Assembly (NCBI GenBank): GCA_963691705.1
Contig: OY829539.1
Location: 53,418,327-53,482,326, forward strand
DNA: 64,000 nucleotides
Direction of reading: 5' to 3'
Origin: Viola odorata
Lineage: Eukaryota; Streptophyta; Magnoliopsida; Malpighiales; Violaceae
The position numbers and the translations under genes are program-made. The notes beneath the pieces are model-generated. The model worked only from the letters and a program-made list of their open reading frames with translations. It did not search any database and was not told the DNA's origin. Below are positions 1 through 12,299 of the stretch, piece after piece (within the stretch, counting starts at the first letter, position 1; every line of letters starts with the position of its first letter).

Positions 1-1728
1 TTTAGGTAATACTCCCTTATAGTGGATCTACATCATTGACAAAATATAGTATCCTTTAGCAGGGTGAAAGAGACTGAAATGTAAAACAAAATATAAATGC
101 TTTGGCTCCGTGACTATTGCTGGTAGACATTAGAAAATCTGACTCAATACTGTCTACACATCATACTATATCATCCTATTTTTTGCTGGATCATTGAAAG
201 CTGCCTGATTTGCCATTTTTTTTCCTGGTCTTTGTTATTTGTATGGTTAGTAGATTCATTGGCCACTGAACTATAAAACTGATCAAGCCTCTGCCATTAT
301 TCCCATGATTGGTAATGACAGGGTCAGTTACAAGGAGCACTTAGTTGTGACTTCCACACCAAGCTTATGTAGCTAGTAGTTAGTCTACACAAGTTTTGTA
401 CCAAGTTAAGAACTACTGATCTGCACAGCACGCTTTAGGAATTATGCAAGTGAATGGAAGAGCAGTCCCGTTGGTCAACCTTTTTACATAGCTTCTTTTT
501 TTTTTTTTTGCATCCTAAGCCAATGCTATTGCTTTTCTACATTTTGTTTGTCGTTCTTTTTATTCATCTAATTTCTTTGGTACCATCCAGTTCCAGGTAC
601 CGAGTTTAACTACAATAAGTTTGGGAGCTTTTTGGGGTTGTGACTGATACCGGAACACTCAAACTTTGGATACGCACATCTTTTCATTTCAAGGTGCCAT
701 TGCTGTCATGAAGATCCAGTAACCCCAATGACTGGAAGTTGCCATTGCACTTGTAATCTGTCGAGGAGTTGAATGCCTCCTGGGTTTGTTGGTTCTTTTC
801 TTCTTCAGTCGATCAGGAAAATCACGAGATTCGAGGGATGTTTAGGTGTAACTCCCCAACTGTTCCCTCGCTGTATTTAGGTATTGGGGATGCGAGCGTA
901 GGAGTGAATGCAAGACGAAGACTTTTGAGGTTACTGAGTGAGTGAGTGGAGGTGAATCAAGTTTTGAGCTGGTATGGAGTCGAAACTGTAAATTTAATGA
1001 ATCGGCTTCGGTTCTCATTTTTCCTTCTGTTGATGTAATCTTTCTATTCTAAACTCCCTTGACAGTTGACACATGACATGACCCTCCTTAATCAGGATTG
1101 GAAGAAAGCCTCGAAGCCATATATTTTAGCAAGTAAATTCTTGATAATACCATAACTCCCTACCTTGAACTTGAATTTTGCAGTAAAAATGTATTCATAG
1201 GATTACAAGTACCATTAAACTATATTAAATTTAATTAAGTTGGTAATCCTAATTTAAATAAGATGCATTTTAACTGAATTACTCTACACTTTCTAGCTTT
1301 GTTTGGTAGTGTAGTAACAAAGGTTAGCTATTATTTAAATTCATTTAAAATTAACAAATTAATTAAATTATTATCAATAATATTGTAAATTAGTTATATT
1401 ACGTTATTTTTAATGATATTATTAATTTTAAAACTTAAAGTAAAAAGCATATCATAAAATCATTTTAAATGTATTAAATATCATGTTATTAAACCAATAT
1501 TAATATTATTATGCTTTATTTAAATATTTTATAGTATTTTATTAAATTAATAAATTTATTATTTTGGGTTAATAAAGTAGTGTGGAAGATAGAAAGTGGA
1601 TGGGCGACTGTAACGCACTCGTGTTGTGTTTAGGCGCGACCGAGGATACGGTGAATGTGATCACTGATGAGTATACTATTTTCGAAGATGGGTTAGTCAC
1701 TTTCCCCAGCCACGAACCTTTTCTTCAA
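1..1728. other. Intergenic; no gene identified
   Basis: No coding region can be named here. Positions 1-1100 have moderate base composition, with a TTTTCTAC-rich tract and a possible terminal exon near 597-647, where an AG acceptor is followed by a short open stretch to a TGA. This would fit the 3' end of a plus-strand gene lying mostly outside the window, but the peptide is too short to recognise. From about 1200 to 1575 the DNA is very AT-rich and looks like ordinary plant intergenic or promoter sequence for the gene that follows. Confidence 0.4.
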
Positions 1729-4700
1729 ATGGGATCTCCTCCTCCTCCTCCGCAACCGTCGCCTTCACTCCTTCCTCCTCACGTCCTACCCAAACAGAGT
1801 GACCTCACTTCGCACAGCAAACAATTTCTGGACCAACATTTTGGGACCCATCAGGATCTGCTCATCAAGGCTCCACTCCTCCTTTCCGACTTGACCGCAA
1901 AATGCTCCGATTTGGACACCCATCTGTCAACTCTTCGGAGAAGCCTCACCAAACGCACCGTTTCATGGATTTCTCGCTCCTTGGGAGCCAATTCATCTAT
2001 CTCCTCGCTCAACTTCATGCTAGAGAATCTTAGCCTCTACACCTCGCAGTGTGAGTCAATTTCAAAATTGTTGGAATTTATAGCTTTTCAGGTATTGGTT
2101 TGATTTTGATTTTGTTGCTGGGGCTTGAGTTTGTAGGTGGGATTGGGTCAAGGAGAAAGCACCGTGTTCTTGTTGAAGAGCTTCCTCGACTGGCTAGACA
2201 TCTCCGCCAAATTGAATATTTTCGCGAATACTTTGGTGAGTAGCAGCATTTTCTCAACTCAATCCAATTTCTTATACTCACCCCGCACAATTTTTATAAA
2301 TTTTCCATTGTTGAAAAAGGAACTCATTTTCTAGCACTGTTTTTAGAACGGCTAATTGTCCACTGTTAGACCAATTTAGTGCAGGGAGCGTCACCTTAGG
2401 TTAGAGATTATGAATTGGACAGGAAACCAACACAATCATCCATGCTTGTGTCTAAGTTCCGGGATTTTCCCCAAGTTCCACAATTTTTCTCTAGTTAAAA
2501 TTGATTAGTTGTTGAGTTGAATTACTCATGGAGGCTCCACGTCTATCTTTAAGGCTCAATGAATAAGCAAGCTGTCTCGAATATTTTGAATATTGCATGT
2601 GAATTCTTAAATGAAGACCCTAAAAGCACGTCTAGTATTTTCATGATATGATCTTGTGATTTTCCTAATACTACTTTTTCTTGTCTTAGTTCTTCATATT
2701 GGCATTCCTGTTTGTCCATTATTGTACTTTATGACTTTATCCCCTTATTATGAACTTTTGATCTCCAACAGTTACTCATCTTTCTTATATATGCAACCAC
2801 CTAAGCTCACCGTTTAAATGTCAGATGCTGCTTTACAGTTGGAAGCTCTGGTTGGAGATCTTGAGGATACAGTTTTCTCTGTTGGTCTCTGTAATGAGAG
2901 TATGCTTTCAACAAAGCGTTTTGCTTCACTGATTTCAATGGTAATGTTTTTTGTTCTCCTTTTACTTGTTACAGATTAATGTGCTAGTGAATTTATATTA
3001 ATATGCACATTAATGGTGGTGCTGGTGCAGGACTTCAGAACAAAGCACGAGAGGTTTCTGCAAGTCATAAAAGTAATGAATGACATTGAGGAAGTATTAG
3101 TGACCATTGTAGTAAGTCAGTATAACTGGCGTCATCTTCTGGAATCTGTTGATGCTAGAGTAAATAAAACTTTAGCTGTTGTTCGCCCACAGATTCTTGC
3201 TGACCACCGTGCAGTTCTTGCATCTCTGGGCTGGCCGCCTAGACTTTTTACGTCAACAATTGATGGTGGAGAAGTTGTTGGCCTTCCCAATCCTCTCGTC
3301 TTAATGGAAGGAGACAAAAAAAAGTATTATTCTCAAACATTTCTAGCTCTTTGTGCTTTGCAGCATCTGCAGGCAAGAAGGGAAAGTCGGCAGCACAGTA
3401 TTGTTGGACGAAAGAAGTATGACTTGGAGCTTTGGGCTTTTGATGAACTGGTTCATCCCATTTCATCACGAATCGAATACCACTTGTCTAAATGGTCTGA
3501 GCAGCCTGAATTTATGTTTGCTCTTGTACACAAGATTACTAGAGATTTTATCGTAGGTGTAGATGATGTATTACAGCCTTTGATTGACAGAGCGAGGTTG
3601 GGAAGTTACAGTGCTAAGGAGGCTTGGGTATCTGCCATGGTTCGCATGCTATCTGGTTTTCTTGCAAAAAAGGTTTTTCCTATTCTTGCTGAAAGGTACA
3701 AAGAGAGAGACAAAAGATTGGAAGTTGCATCTTCGTGGCTTCATTTGATAGACCATGTGGTTGCTTTTGATAAAAAGATGCTATCACTTCTTAGCTCAGA
3801 AACTTGTTTCTTCTTGGAGGATTCTGAAAGGGTTGAAGGCCTTTCAAGTAGCCTTTCAGTGTTGATGTTATTTTGCGACTCACCATATTGGTTAAAGATT
3901 TGGGAAAAAGTAGAGCTCAAGGATGCCTGGAAGAAACTTAAACCTGAACTGAAAAATGAGAGAGCCTGGTTAGTTGATAAGAAATCTGGAGATGAGCTTC
4001 AAACTCGTACTGAATCTATACAGTTTTTTCTCTCTACTAGGGAAGACTATAAGGCTCCATTGATAGCTGAATCTGTGCTAAAAACAGCCTGGGAGATGAT
4101 TGAAAGATGTGGAACTTTACCTGCTGTTCGACAACGTGTTCAATTTGTCAGAGCAACATCAGCAAAATTCCTTTGGCATTTTCTTAATGTATTGGTTTTT
4201 CACTGCAAGAATGCAAAGTTGTCTCTTGACCATCTGGATGATGCTCTAGTCAAAGTATGTGGCTCGATAAATGCTGCCAGATATATTGAGTCTAAACTTC
4301 AGGAATGGAGTGATGACGTCAACTTTTTGGAAATGAGATCTGCTGAAAATTATTTTGAAAAGCACGAAACTAGTGGTTGTGACGATAATGGCTGCTTCTT
4401 CGATGAAGAAATTAAAAGCTTGACAGAACTCATGACCAACTGGCTCATGGAGATAATTACGTTTCTTCTTCATAAGTTTGAGACACTTTCATGGGACTAT
4501 CTACAGAATAACAGCTATTTTGACCCAGACGGCCTGAATGTTAGTGGAGTTCCAGCAGACATGGGTTTAGCAGTATCTACTGATATTATCCCATCACTGG
4601 ATACTTTACAATCCCAACTTCATCTTCTTGAGACGAGTCTCAATCCGAAAGACTTCTTGGATCTATGGAGAAGTGTTGCTGACGGGCTTGACCATTTTAT

Positions 4701-5007
4701 TTCTAGCAGCATTTTCGCAACTGGTGCCGAGCTTTCCAGCAAGGGGATTACCCAGTTTGGGATCGACATGGAAGCTTTGTTCACTGTTTTTCGACCGTTT
4801 TGTGCTCGACCTCGAGCATTTTTTCCTAGTATCACAGAGACTCTTAAGCTGTTAAATATGAGCAGGGAAGAGGGTAACCATTTGTTAGTAGCTTTATCCA
4901 GTGATGGAAATGGAACAAGATGCTTGCCATTGTATGGAATTTCCCACTTATCTTTTCATCAAGTTGTTAAAGTTCTGAAGAACGCAGAATTTAGATCTCT
5001 GTCCTAA
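1729..5007 (+). CDS. MAG2L: RINT1/Tip20 family vesicle-tethering protein (MAG2-like)
   Basis: RINT-1/Tip20 family protein. In this family it is a subunit of the Dsl1/NRZ-type tether that acts with ZW10- and NAG-like partners in Golgi-to-ER retrograde transport at the ER membrane. I read four exons: 1729-2050, 2137-2235, 2825-2940 and 3031-5007, all with GT-AG introns and phases that fit; the last exon alone encodes about 658 residues. The product is about 837 residues, close to plant family members (around 800). The N-terminus is proline-rich and is followed by FLDQHFGTHQDLL and the coiled-coil-like region with VEELPRLARHLRQIEYFREY. The large exon carries the RINT1/TIP1 domain (WPPRL, ALCALQHLQ, FDELVHPISSRIEYHL). 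The start is set at the ATG at 1729 because family similarity begins just after it. An ATG at 1600 in the same frame would add 43 residues of unrecognised sequence. MAG2L rather than MAG2 is my judgement from the N-terminus. Upstream DNA is AT-rich. Confidence 0.85.
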
Positions 5008-6244
5008 TGTTCTTTTTTTTTTTTTTTGGCCAATAAACACTGGCTGTTTATTATTGTTTTTTTAACAATTATGCCACTAAGCTACTATCAAATTCTCAAT
5101 TTGGTCCTAAACATTTTTTTAAAAAGATTATTATTGAAGATACCAACATTTGAGAGAGAATATTAAATCTTCACAGAAAATCCGTTTTTCTTCTGGATTT
5201 GTTTCTTCAATTTTTTTCCTTTTCAGAAAATGTTTCCTTATTTTTATTTAATCAATCAATTAATTAATACAATAAAGTAGTTAAATGTTACTTTCATCAT
5301 AATTGAAAGGAGCATTCAAATATCTACGCTAAAGAATTGAAAACCATATCAACAGGTGTTCACATCTATAATTTTAAATTATTTATTTTAATAAAATAAA
5401 ATAAAATAAATAAAAAGAGTTATCCATTTTAATGAATTGACAAATAAAATTAAATAGATGATGAAAATAGTATATAACGATTAATGGATATCAATGAAGA
5501 TGTATTTATTAACCGAGTTTATTCATTTTACACTTAGATAATTTTATTAGTCAATTAATAGCTATTATTATAGTTGATTTATTTTTAGTTGAGATTATAT
5601 TACATAAATATTGAAAATACACTAAAAAGTTTAATATATTTAAATAATCTATAAAAAATCGTCTTTTATTTTTATTTTTCAACTTTTGATTATATATATA
5701 TTAAGAAAATAAAAATTCCATAACCTTTCTAAAAATTAAAGACTTTAATCTTAATTTTTTAATAAATAATAATATACCCACTAGCTAAGCTGAACACGTA
5801 ATGTAACCAATGGTTTTAGGCTTTAGCAAAAGAAAGTACTTCACAGTTTACCCACGTTGTTTTAAGGCTGCCTCCACCAAGTGTAATAAAAGAAAAAGAA
5901 CATGGTTTTACTGCTAAAACAATCAAATCAATTACCAAAATGACTATGTATTATAAAGATTAATAAAGATATTAATTGTCGAAAATAAGTAAATAAATAA
6001 AAAATATTAGATGTTATTAATTATAATTTTCTCTTGAAAACATAGATATAATATTTTATATATGATAATTCAAATAAAATAGGAATTTTTTTTTATGCAA
6101 GGGAGGAGTAGCTACTAGTCATACATCGATCAGTGAATTTGGATTGGTGGGTGGACGTAATTAACACACAAGCTATGTAATTAATGGACGAATTTGGATT
6201 GGTGGGTGGTCGGTCAACGTAATACAAAAAGGTCCCACTTCCAC
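5008..6244. other. AT-rich intergenic DNA
   Basis: A poly-T run and the 3' untranslated sequence of the RINT1-like gene come first, then AT-rich DNA with many short stops in all frames. I see no gene, RNA gene or clear element here. Two near-identical short segments with GGATTGGTGGGTGG at about 6141 and 6196 are a small local duplication. Confidence 0.5.
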
Positions 6245-6254
6245 CCATAGCAAA

Positions 6255-6580
6255 ACGAGTAAAATTTGGGTAGATTATGATTTACCTACATCATGATGTA
6301 GGATGATGACACGTGTCCAAATGTGTGAAAAATAGTGATATTCTAGCACTATTTGGGGCACGTGTCATCATCCTAGATCATGATATAGGTAGATCATGAT
6401 CTACTTAAGTTTTTTCCAAACGAGTAAAACTTGGGTAGATCATGATCTACCTACATCATGATGTAGGATGATGACACGTGTCCAAAAGTGTGAAGAATAG
6501 TGATATTCTAGCACTATTTGGGGCACGTATCATCATCCTAGATCATGATGTAGATAGATAATGATCTACTTAAATTTTTT
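6255..6580. mobile_element. Twin MITE (two adjacent palindromic copies)
   Basis: Two copies of a roughly 150-bp, largely palindromic unit lie head to tail at about 6261-6412 and 6427-6580. Each starts with a GGGTAGAT-CATGATCTAC-type end and carries GATGATGACACGTGTCC on one side and the inverse CACGTGTCATCATCCTAG on the other. The pair is flanked by the direct repeat CCATAGCAAA at 6245-6254 and 6581-6590, which looks like a 9-10-bp target-site duplication of Mutator-like type. No coding capacity is present. It lies about 0.5 kb upstream of the PLP-enzyme gene. Confidence 0.7.
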
Positions 6581-6590
6581 CCATAGCAAA

Positions 6591-7108
6591 GCCCATTCCG
6601 CTCTTTTAATATCAAAACCAGTAAACATTGTGTTAACTATAGATACATAAAATACTACTCGTAATACTTACTTAAGAAGCAACATTAATGGTGGAAAAAG
6701 ACAACACGGTTAGCTGGGGCTGACCCAGCACACCTTACGAGACTCCCACCGTGGGTGGTTTCCAGCCGTTAAAACACAAACTTTGGGTCATTAATTAAAC
6801 GTTGTCTCAAATCGTCGAACTATTAAATTAGGTATGAGATGGATCCTTAGGAAATAAAAAAAGGAAAATTATGATTAAGAAATAACTACTTTTAAAGCTC
6901 AATTATACTCAGACTAAGTCATAAATTATTCTCTTTTAAAAATAATAAAGAAGTATGATGGCTATTGACCACAAACTGAAGGTGACCCATAGATTGGACA
7001 ACAAGAACACTTAATCTTTAGTAGAATTGTATATATATATTAATAGCATAACTTGTATTCTTATCCATCACAAAATACATTCAATACCATCATCTAGGTA
7101 GAGCAACC
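6591..7108. promoter_or_regulatory. Upstream region of the PLP-enzyme gene
   Basis: AT-rich DNA between the twin MITE and the ATG at 7109. TATATATAT at about 7030-7039 lies about 70 bp before the start codon and is a plausible TATA region. No other element stands out. Confidence 0.35.
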
Positions 7109-9698
7109 ATGTTGAGAGACACCCGTACGAAAAATGCCATTTCATCATTTTCAGATCATGGAGCAAGCAGTTCTTCACCATCATTGTCCGATCCGCGGTC
7201 GGAATCATTTCGGACTGTGGAGGCGGGTGTGCCAACCAGGAGCAGTTCGACGACAGAGGAGAAACTGAGTTGGTTGAGGTCACAAATGGTTGGTGATGGC
7301 ATTGAATTCGATTCACCTTTTGGGAAAAGAAGACTTACCTATGCTGATCACACAGCCTCTGGCCGCTCCCTTCATTATATTGAGAATTTCATCATCCAAA
7401 ATGTCCTACCTTTCTATGGTACGTATGTTTCATCTTCTTTTAAGTTTATGCATTTTTTTTTCTTTCCTTTTTTGGTTTCAACCAAATGGGAACGAAACTG
7501 GGTTACAACTTACAAAAGATCCAACAAACCAAAAAAATCAGACCCTGAGACGACAGCAGGTTTTTTTTACAACTCGTACAATTTCATGAAAGAATCATAG
7601 CTATGTTTGGTGTCCATTGTGATGAATCTTATGATACTTGTTCAACTTTCTTGTTCTTTGTCTCAGTCGAATCTTAATATACACGTAGAATACTCAAGTT
7701 CCAAATGTAACCGTTTTATGTTATATGAAATATTACTGACCTATATACTTTCTCCTTCTTCAGGCAACACTCATACCGGCGACAGCTACGCCGGAAAGCG
7801 CACAACAAGAACCCTGAAAGAAGCCACCCAATACATCAAGAAGTGCTTAGGCGGCGGCCCGAATGATGCCATAATCTTCTGCGGATCGGGCACAACCTCC
7901 GCCATAAAAAGGTTGCAAGAAGTGATGGGAATTGCGGTGGCCTCTACTATGAGGGACATGGTCCTTAGTAAATGCTTGAGTAATGAAGAGAGGTGGGTTG
8001 TTTTTGTGGGTCCTTATGAGCACCACTCCAATCTATTGTCCTGGCGCCAGAGTCTAGCAGAGGTGGTTGAGGTGAAATTAGATGAGAAGGGCCTAATTGA
8101 CATGCAAGATTTGAAGCAGGGGCTGGAATGTTACAAGAACTCAAACCGGCCAATCTTGGCATCTTTCTCGGCTTGTAGTAATGTGACTGGGATTTGTAGC
8201 GATACTAGAGGAATTGCTCAACTTGTGCATAAATACGGTGGCTTCGTGTGTTTTGATTTCGCAGCAAGGTAAGCACATTGTTTTTGACTAAATTAATTCG
8301 GTACAAATAGTTCGATATTTTTTAATATTTAATTAGCTAATTCGATACAAACAAAGTTAATTATTTATATTGAATTTAAAAACACATGTGATTAAAACTT
8401 TTTGTAGTGAAACTTATTTTGCAAACTTGTGTGTATTTGTTTGTAGCGCTCCGTATGTGGAAATTGACATGAGATCAGGGGAAAGTGATGGGTATGATGC
8501 TATATTTTTGAGCCCACATAAGTTTCTTGGCGGCCCCGGGTCACCCGGAATCCTTCTGATGAGTAACGCTCTCTATCAGTTGGGCCCTTCTCCGCCGACA
8601 ACGTGTGGAGGTGGAACCGTTACTTATGTCAATGCTTTCGATGAAAAGGTAAAAAACTACTTACCTAAACTAAAGAAATTAGCCGCCGATGAACTGTTAA
8701 TTTAGTTGTCAAAATTGACTCGGAAATATGATTGCAGGACACTTTGTATTTGCATGAGATAGAAGAAAGGGAGAATGGTGGGACACCTCCAATAATACAA
8801 ACAATTAGAGCAGCATTGGCTTTCTGGGTCAAAGAATACATAGGTTACAGAGAAATTGAAAAATATGAAGGGGAATACATTGGGAGAGCGATAGAGAGAC
8901 TTCTTCCAAATAAGAACATATTGGTGTTGGGCAACACAACTTCAAATGCCAAGCGACAAGCAATACTGTCTTTCGTTGTCTACTCTACTACCAATTTCCG
9001 TGACGATAAAGGTAATAATAGTAACACTATTAGTAGTAGGGATGGAAAATATGACGGAGCTTTTAACATGTGGGGAGAGACAGGGAACAAGAGGGATAAG
9101 CCTCTTCATGGACCTTTTGTTGCACTTCTACTTAACGACCTGTTTGGCATCCAAGCTAGAGGAGGGTGTGCTTGTGCTGGACCCTATGGCCACTTCTTGC
9201 TTCAAATTGATCATCCCACCTCTCTTGCCATCAGATCCCTCATCAAGATGGTAACTCTAAATTTACTCAAAATCTTCCTGAAAATTAGAGATATTTAATG
9301 CGCTGTTTCTATCTCACCATATTTATTAACTGCAGGGTTATGGTGGGAGTAAGCCCGGGTGGACAAGACTTAGCTTCCCGTACTACATGTCAAACGAGGA
9401 ATTTGAGTTCATTCTTGCAGCACTGGAGTTTGTAGCTATTTACGGGCAGCGATTTCTTGTATTGTACAACTTCAATTGGAAAACGGGTAGCTGGACTTTG
9501 AAGAAAGACACACTCAACGATTTAGTGGGAACAAAATTGAACAATGGCAAAGGTCAAGGATCATTGTCTTCCATTATGGACAAATACACATCTTATTTGG
9601 AATTAGCCAAACACATCGCAAATTTGCTACCCAAATTCCCTCCCCAACGTAGGGTACCCCAAGGTTTGGATGCCAACCTCATCCACTTTAGAGTTTAG
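7109..9698 (+). CDS. PLP-dependent class V aminotransferase / cysteine desulfurase-like protein
   Basis: Pyridoxal-phosphate enzyme of the class V aminotransferase (NifS/IscS-like) fold; the real substrate is not evident. I read five exons: 7109-7418, 7764-8268, 8447-8648, 8738-9250 and 9336-9698, with GT-AG sites and consistent phases, giving about 630 residues. The conserved N-terminal motif YADHTASGRSLHYIE is followed by GNTHTGDSYAG. FCGSGTTSAI, PYEHHSN and CFDFAASAPYVEIDM form the cofactor-pocket motifs. The SPHKFLGGPGSPG segment contains the lysine expected to bind PLP. A late GGCACAGPYG motif holds a cysteine pair where desulfurases have their active cysteine loop. No clear signal peptide; the first 60 residues are serine-rich and poorly conserved. 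The last exon encodes a tail ending in NLIHFRV. A decayed duplicate of the last exon follows at 10357. Plant homologues are usually annotated only as cysteine desulfurase-like or molybdenum cofactor sulfurase-like, so the function remains open. Confidence 0.88.
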
Positions 9699-10356
9699 TC
9701 CTTCTGTATCCCTTTTCTTTCTTTTTTTAGTCAACTAATTAAGGTTATAATTTTGATTTTCTTAATTTGTTCACTATTTTAGAACATAGCCTAATCTTTG
9801 AGTTGTTTAAAAACAATAATGTGAGTTCAGAGTGTAGCTCGTTGCTACTTCCTGCGATGCATAGAAAGTTTAGTTTTAAGTTCAAATTTTCTAATATTTT
9901 TTATGTATAGAAAAAAAAGAGAATAGATTCTTCAAATCACTTCGTTAGTGAATTGGTCTCTCATATTTATTACATTTTCTCTCAAACATGCTCAATATTT
10001 TATTTTTTTACCACTGTTTTTGAAGTGTCAGCGACGAATTACGTTTTTGACACATTGAATGTTTCTACTATGATTTGGTGGCATTTTAAGTCCCACTTTT
10101 TTATTGAACATTTTACGGTTGGACCAATGTTAACTTGAATGGACATGTATTAATTTAATATATGAACAACTAGATAGAATATTAATATTACCAACAAAGT
10201 AGTATTAAACCGGACCTTCTTAATTTTTTATATTTAGTAAAACAACAACCAAAACAAAAACAGTCACATACTAACCTACAATATGCATATGGGTAGGATA
10301 TGTAATTATGTGCTCATTATGTTATCATTAATTAGTCATCATACTTCCATTAATTA
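9699..10356. other. Intergenic DNA with weak SINE-like segment
   Basis: 3' flank of the PLP-enzyme gene. Positions about 9823-9900 show a tRNA-promoter-like arrangement (GTGTAGCTCGTTGC followed some 40 bases later by GTTTTAAGTTCAAA), which could be a SINE remnant, but this is weak. Otherwise AT-rich with no gene. Confidence 0.3.
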
Positions 10357-10592
10357 CGGAATTATGATGGGATTAAGCCCGGGTGGACAATACTTAGCTT
10401 CCCATATTACATGTCAAACGAGAAATTTGAGTTCATTCTTGCAGCGGTGGGAGTTTTGTAGCCACCATCGTCGACAAGTACACATCTTATTTGGAATTAT
10501 TCAAATGCGTTGCAAATTTGCCTACCCAAATTCCCTCCCATCGTAGGGTACCCCAAGATTTAGATCCCAATCCCATCCACTTCAAAGTCTAG
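10357..10592 (+). pseudogene. Truncated duplicate of the PLP-enzyme last exon
   Basis: This stretch repeats the last exon of the upstream gene (9336-9698) with many substitutions. The matching blocks are AAGCCCGGGTGGACAA, CATGTCAAACGAG, TTTGAGTTCATTCTTGCAGC and, after a gap, CAAGTACACATCTTATTTGG through to a copy of the stop region. About 145 bases in the middle are missing and no other exon is present, so it cannot encode the enzyme. It appears to be a local partial duplication that has decayed. Confidence 0.85.
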
Positions 10593-11268
10593 TAGCCTTT
10601 ACTGTGTACGCCTCTTCTTCTTTTTCTTTCTTTTTTGATTAATGATGTACTTTCTTTTTTAAAGGAGTTAGATTTTTTTTTTCATTTATTCATTAAGAAA
10701 ATTCTATCTAAGATGGTTAATTATTTATGACGTGACTAGTTAAATAGCCAGTGTGGATAAAGTTAATGTAGAAAATATTTTGCATAGAATTGATTTGCAA
10801 GAAATAGATGTATTCCTTATTTATATGTTGGATTTATTTCGCTCACATCTTAAGAAGAAAACGTATTACAAGGTAGTGTTAAAATGTGAATTATAAATTA
10901 TAGGATCAATATGAATGATTTTTTTTAATTACTTTTTATTAATTCTAACCGTTGTCTGATTTGAACTCAAATTTATGTGATTATATAAATAATATCGAAT
11001 CGAATAAAATAAAATAAATAAAACAACTTGCACTTCAAAATAGAATTACCCTCTTACCCTCACTCAACTTGTAATAATCTAGAACCATACATAATTAAAA
11101 ACTATAATCCCAAGTTTTTTTTTGTTACCTAACCAACAAGTTGTATAATCATGGTAGTAAATGATACCCACACCAATCCATAAATTAATTCTCATTATCT
11201 ATCCTCCTACCATTATTCAATTTCAATTCTGCGGGAAAAAAGAGAGGTTGTGCAGAGTGAAAAAGGAA
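10593..11268. other. AT-rich intergenic DNA
   Basis: No gene or element is recognisable between the decayed exon copy and the LINE poly(A) end. Confidence 0.4.
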
Positions 11269-11436
11269 AAGAAAAAAGAATTTTTTTTTTTTTTTTTTTT
11301 TTTTTAATAAGCGGAAGAAAATATATATTAATAAGCCATTAGAAAATGGCTGAAGAAAGGGAAGAATGTACAAGAAATAGAGTAATCGAAGGACCTAACT
11401 CACAAGGCGAAAACAAAACGCTGGCCACAAAGCAGC

Positions 11437-12299
11437 TTAGCCCCAAGAGGTAAGCCAAGCAGACGAAGCCGACATAGTGGCAAGGGAGTAGGGAAAGTTG
11501 ATATCAAAGCTTTTGATCCATCTATGCCACAGAGCCATAATAACATCTATGATCCTGTCCTTATGTTGCACTTCATGATGAAAAACTACTTGATTACGTT
11601 CCTTCCAAATACTCCAAGCTACCACATAGAATAGAATTTTCCACATGCGATGCATCTGAACATTTCTTCCAGGTAGGAAGCTAGCCCACATCGACCAGAG
11701 GTCAAGTAAACTCCTCGGATGGCACCATTTTACACCCAACCAACCCATGCAAAAATTCCAGCAAACACTAGCAGCCTCACATTGTAATAGCAAGTGGTCC
11801 ACAACTTCTGAACTCCTGTTACACATCGGGCAGCTATCATCCTCGACCATATTCCTACGATGAAGGAATTCCTTAGTAACTAAGCGACCCTTAAATGTCA
11901 ACCACATGAAAAATTCAATTCTGTAAGGAACTATTGTAGTCCAACACGACTGAAGATGAGGCATGAGGCCAAAAGCAGCTCTCTCTAAACCCAAACACCA
12001 TGAATTTACAGAGAAGTCTTTGGCATCATCATCCCAGATAATCTTGTCTTTATGATCTTCTTTGATAGTTGTCGGCAATTTATCTTTCATGTTATCCCAC
12101 TCCGCCTTCTCCCAATCGAACAACTCTCTCCTCCATTGAACACGCCACTCCCAAGATTCCTCACCATGAAGACCATATTCCCTGACGGTACCATGCTTAT
12201 TGCAAGCAAGATTATACAAGCGAGGGTGCAACAAGGCCAATGGTTTCTTGTTAGCGATAGGATCCCACCAGAAGGAAGCACTTCTCCCATCTTCCACTA
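11437..12299 (-). pseudogene. LINE ORF2 C-terminal part with zf-RVT zinc finger (frameshifted from the RT)
   Basis: Continuation of LINE ORF2 after the frame break at the C-run 12336-12346. About 280 residues remain, with the plant LINE zinc-finger region CPMCNRSSEVVDHLLLQC and flanking W-rich motifs (WSIWKERNQVVFHH). There is no independent start in a convincing context, so this is the tail of the polyprotein in a shifted frame. Ends at TAG/TAA near 11437 about 130 bases before the poly(A). Confidence 0.85.

Noticed and set aside
597..647. Possible last exon of a gene beyond the left edge
   Set aside because: There is an acceptor-like AG and a short open stretch, but too little to recognise or define.
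1600..1728. Upstream in-frame extension of the RINT1-like protein from an ATG at 1600
   Set aside because: The added residues show no family similarity; the ATG at 1729 directly precedes the conserved N-terminus. Not excluded.
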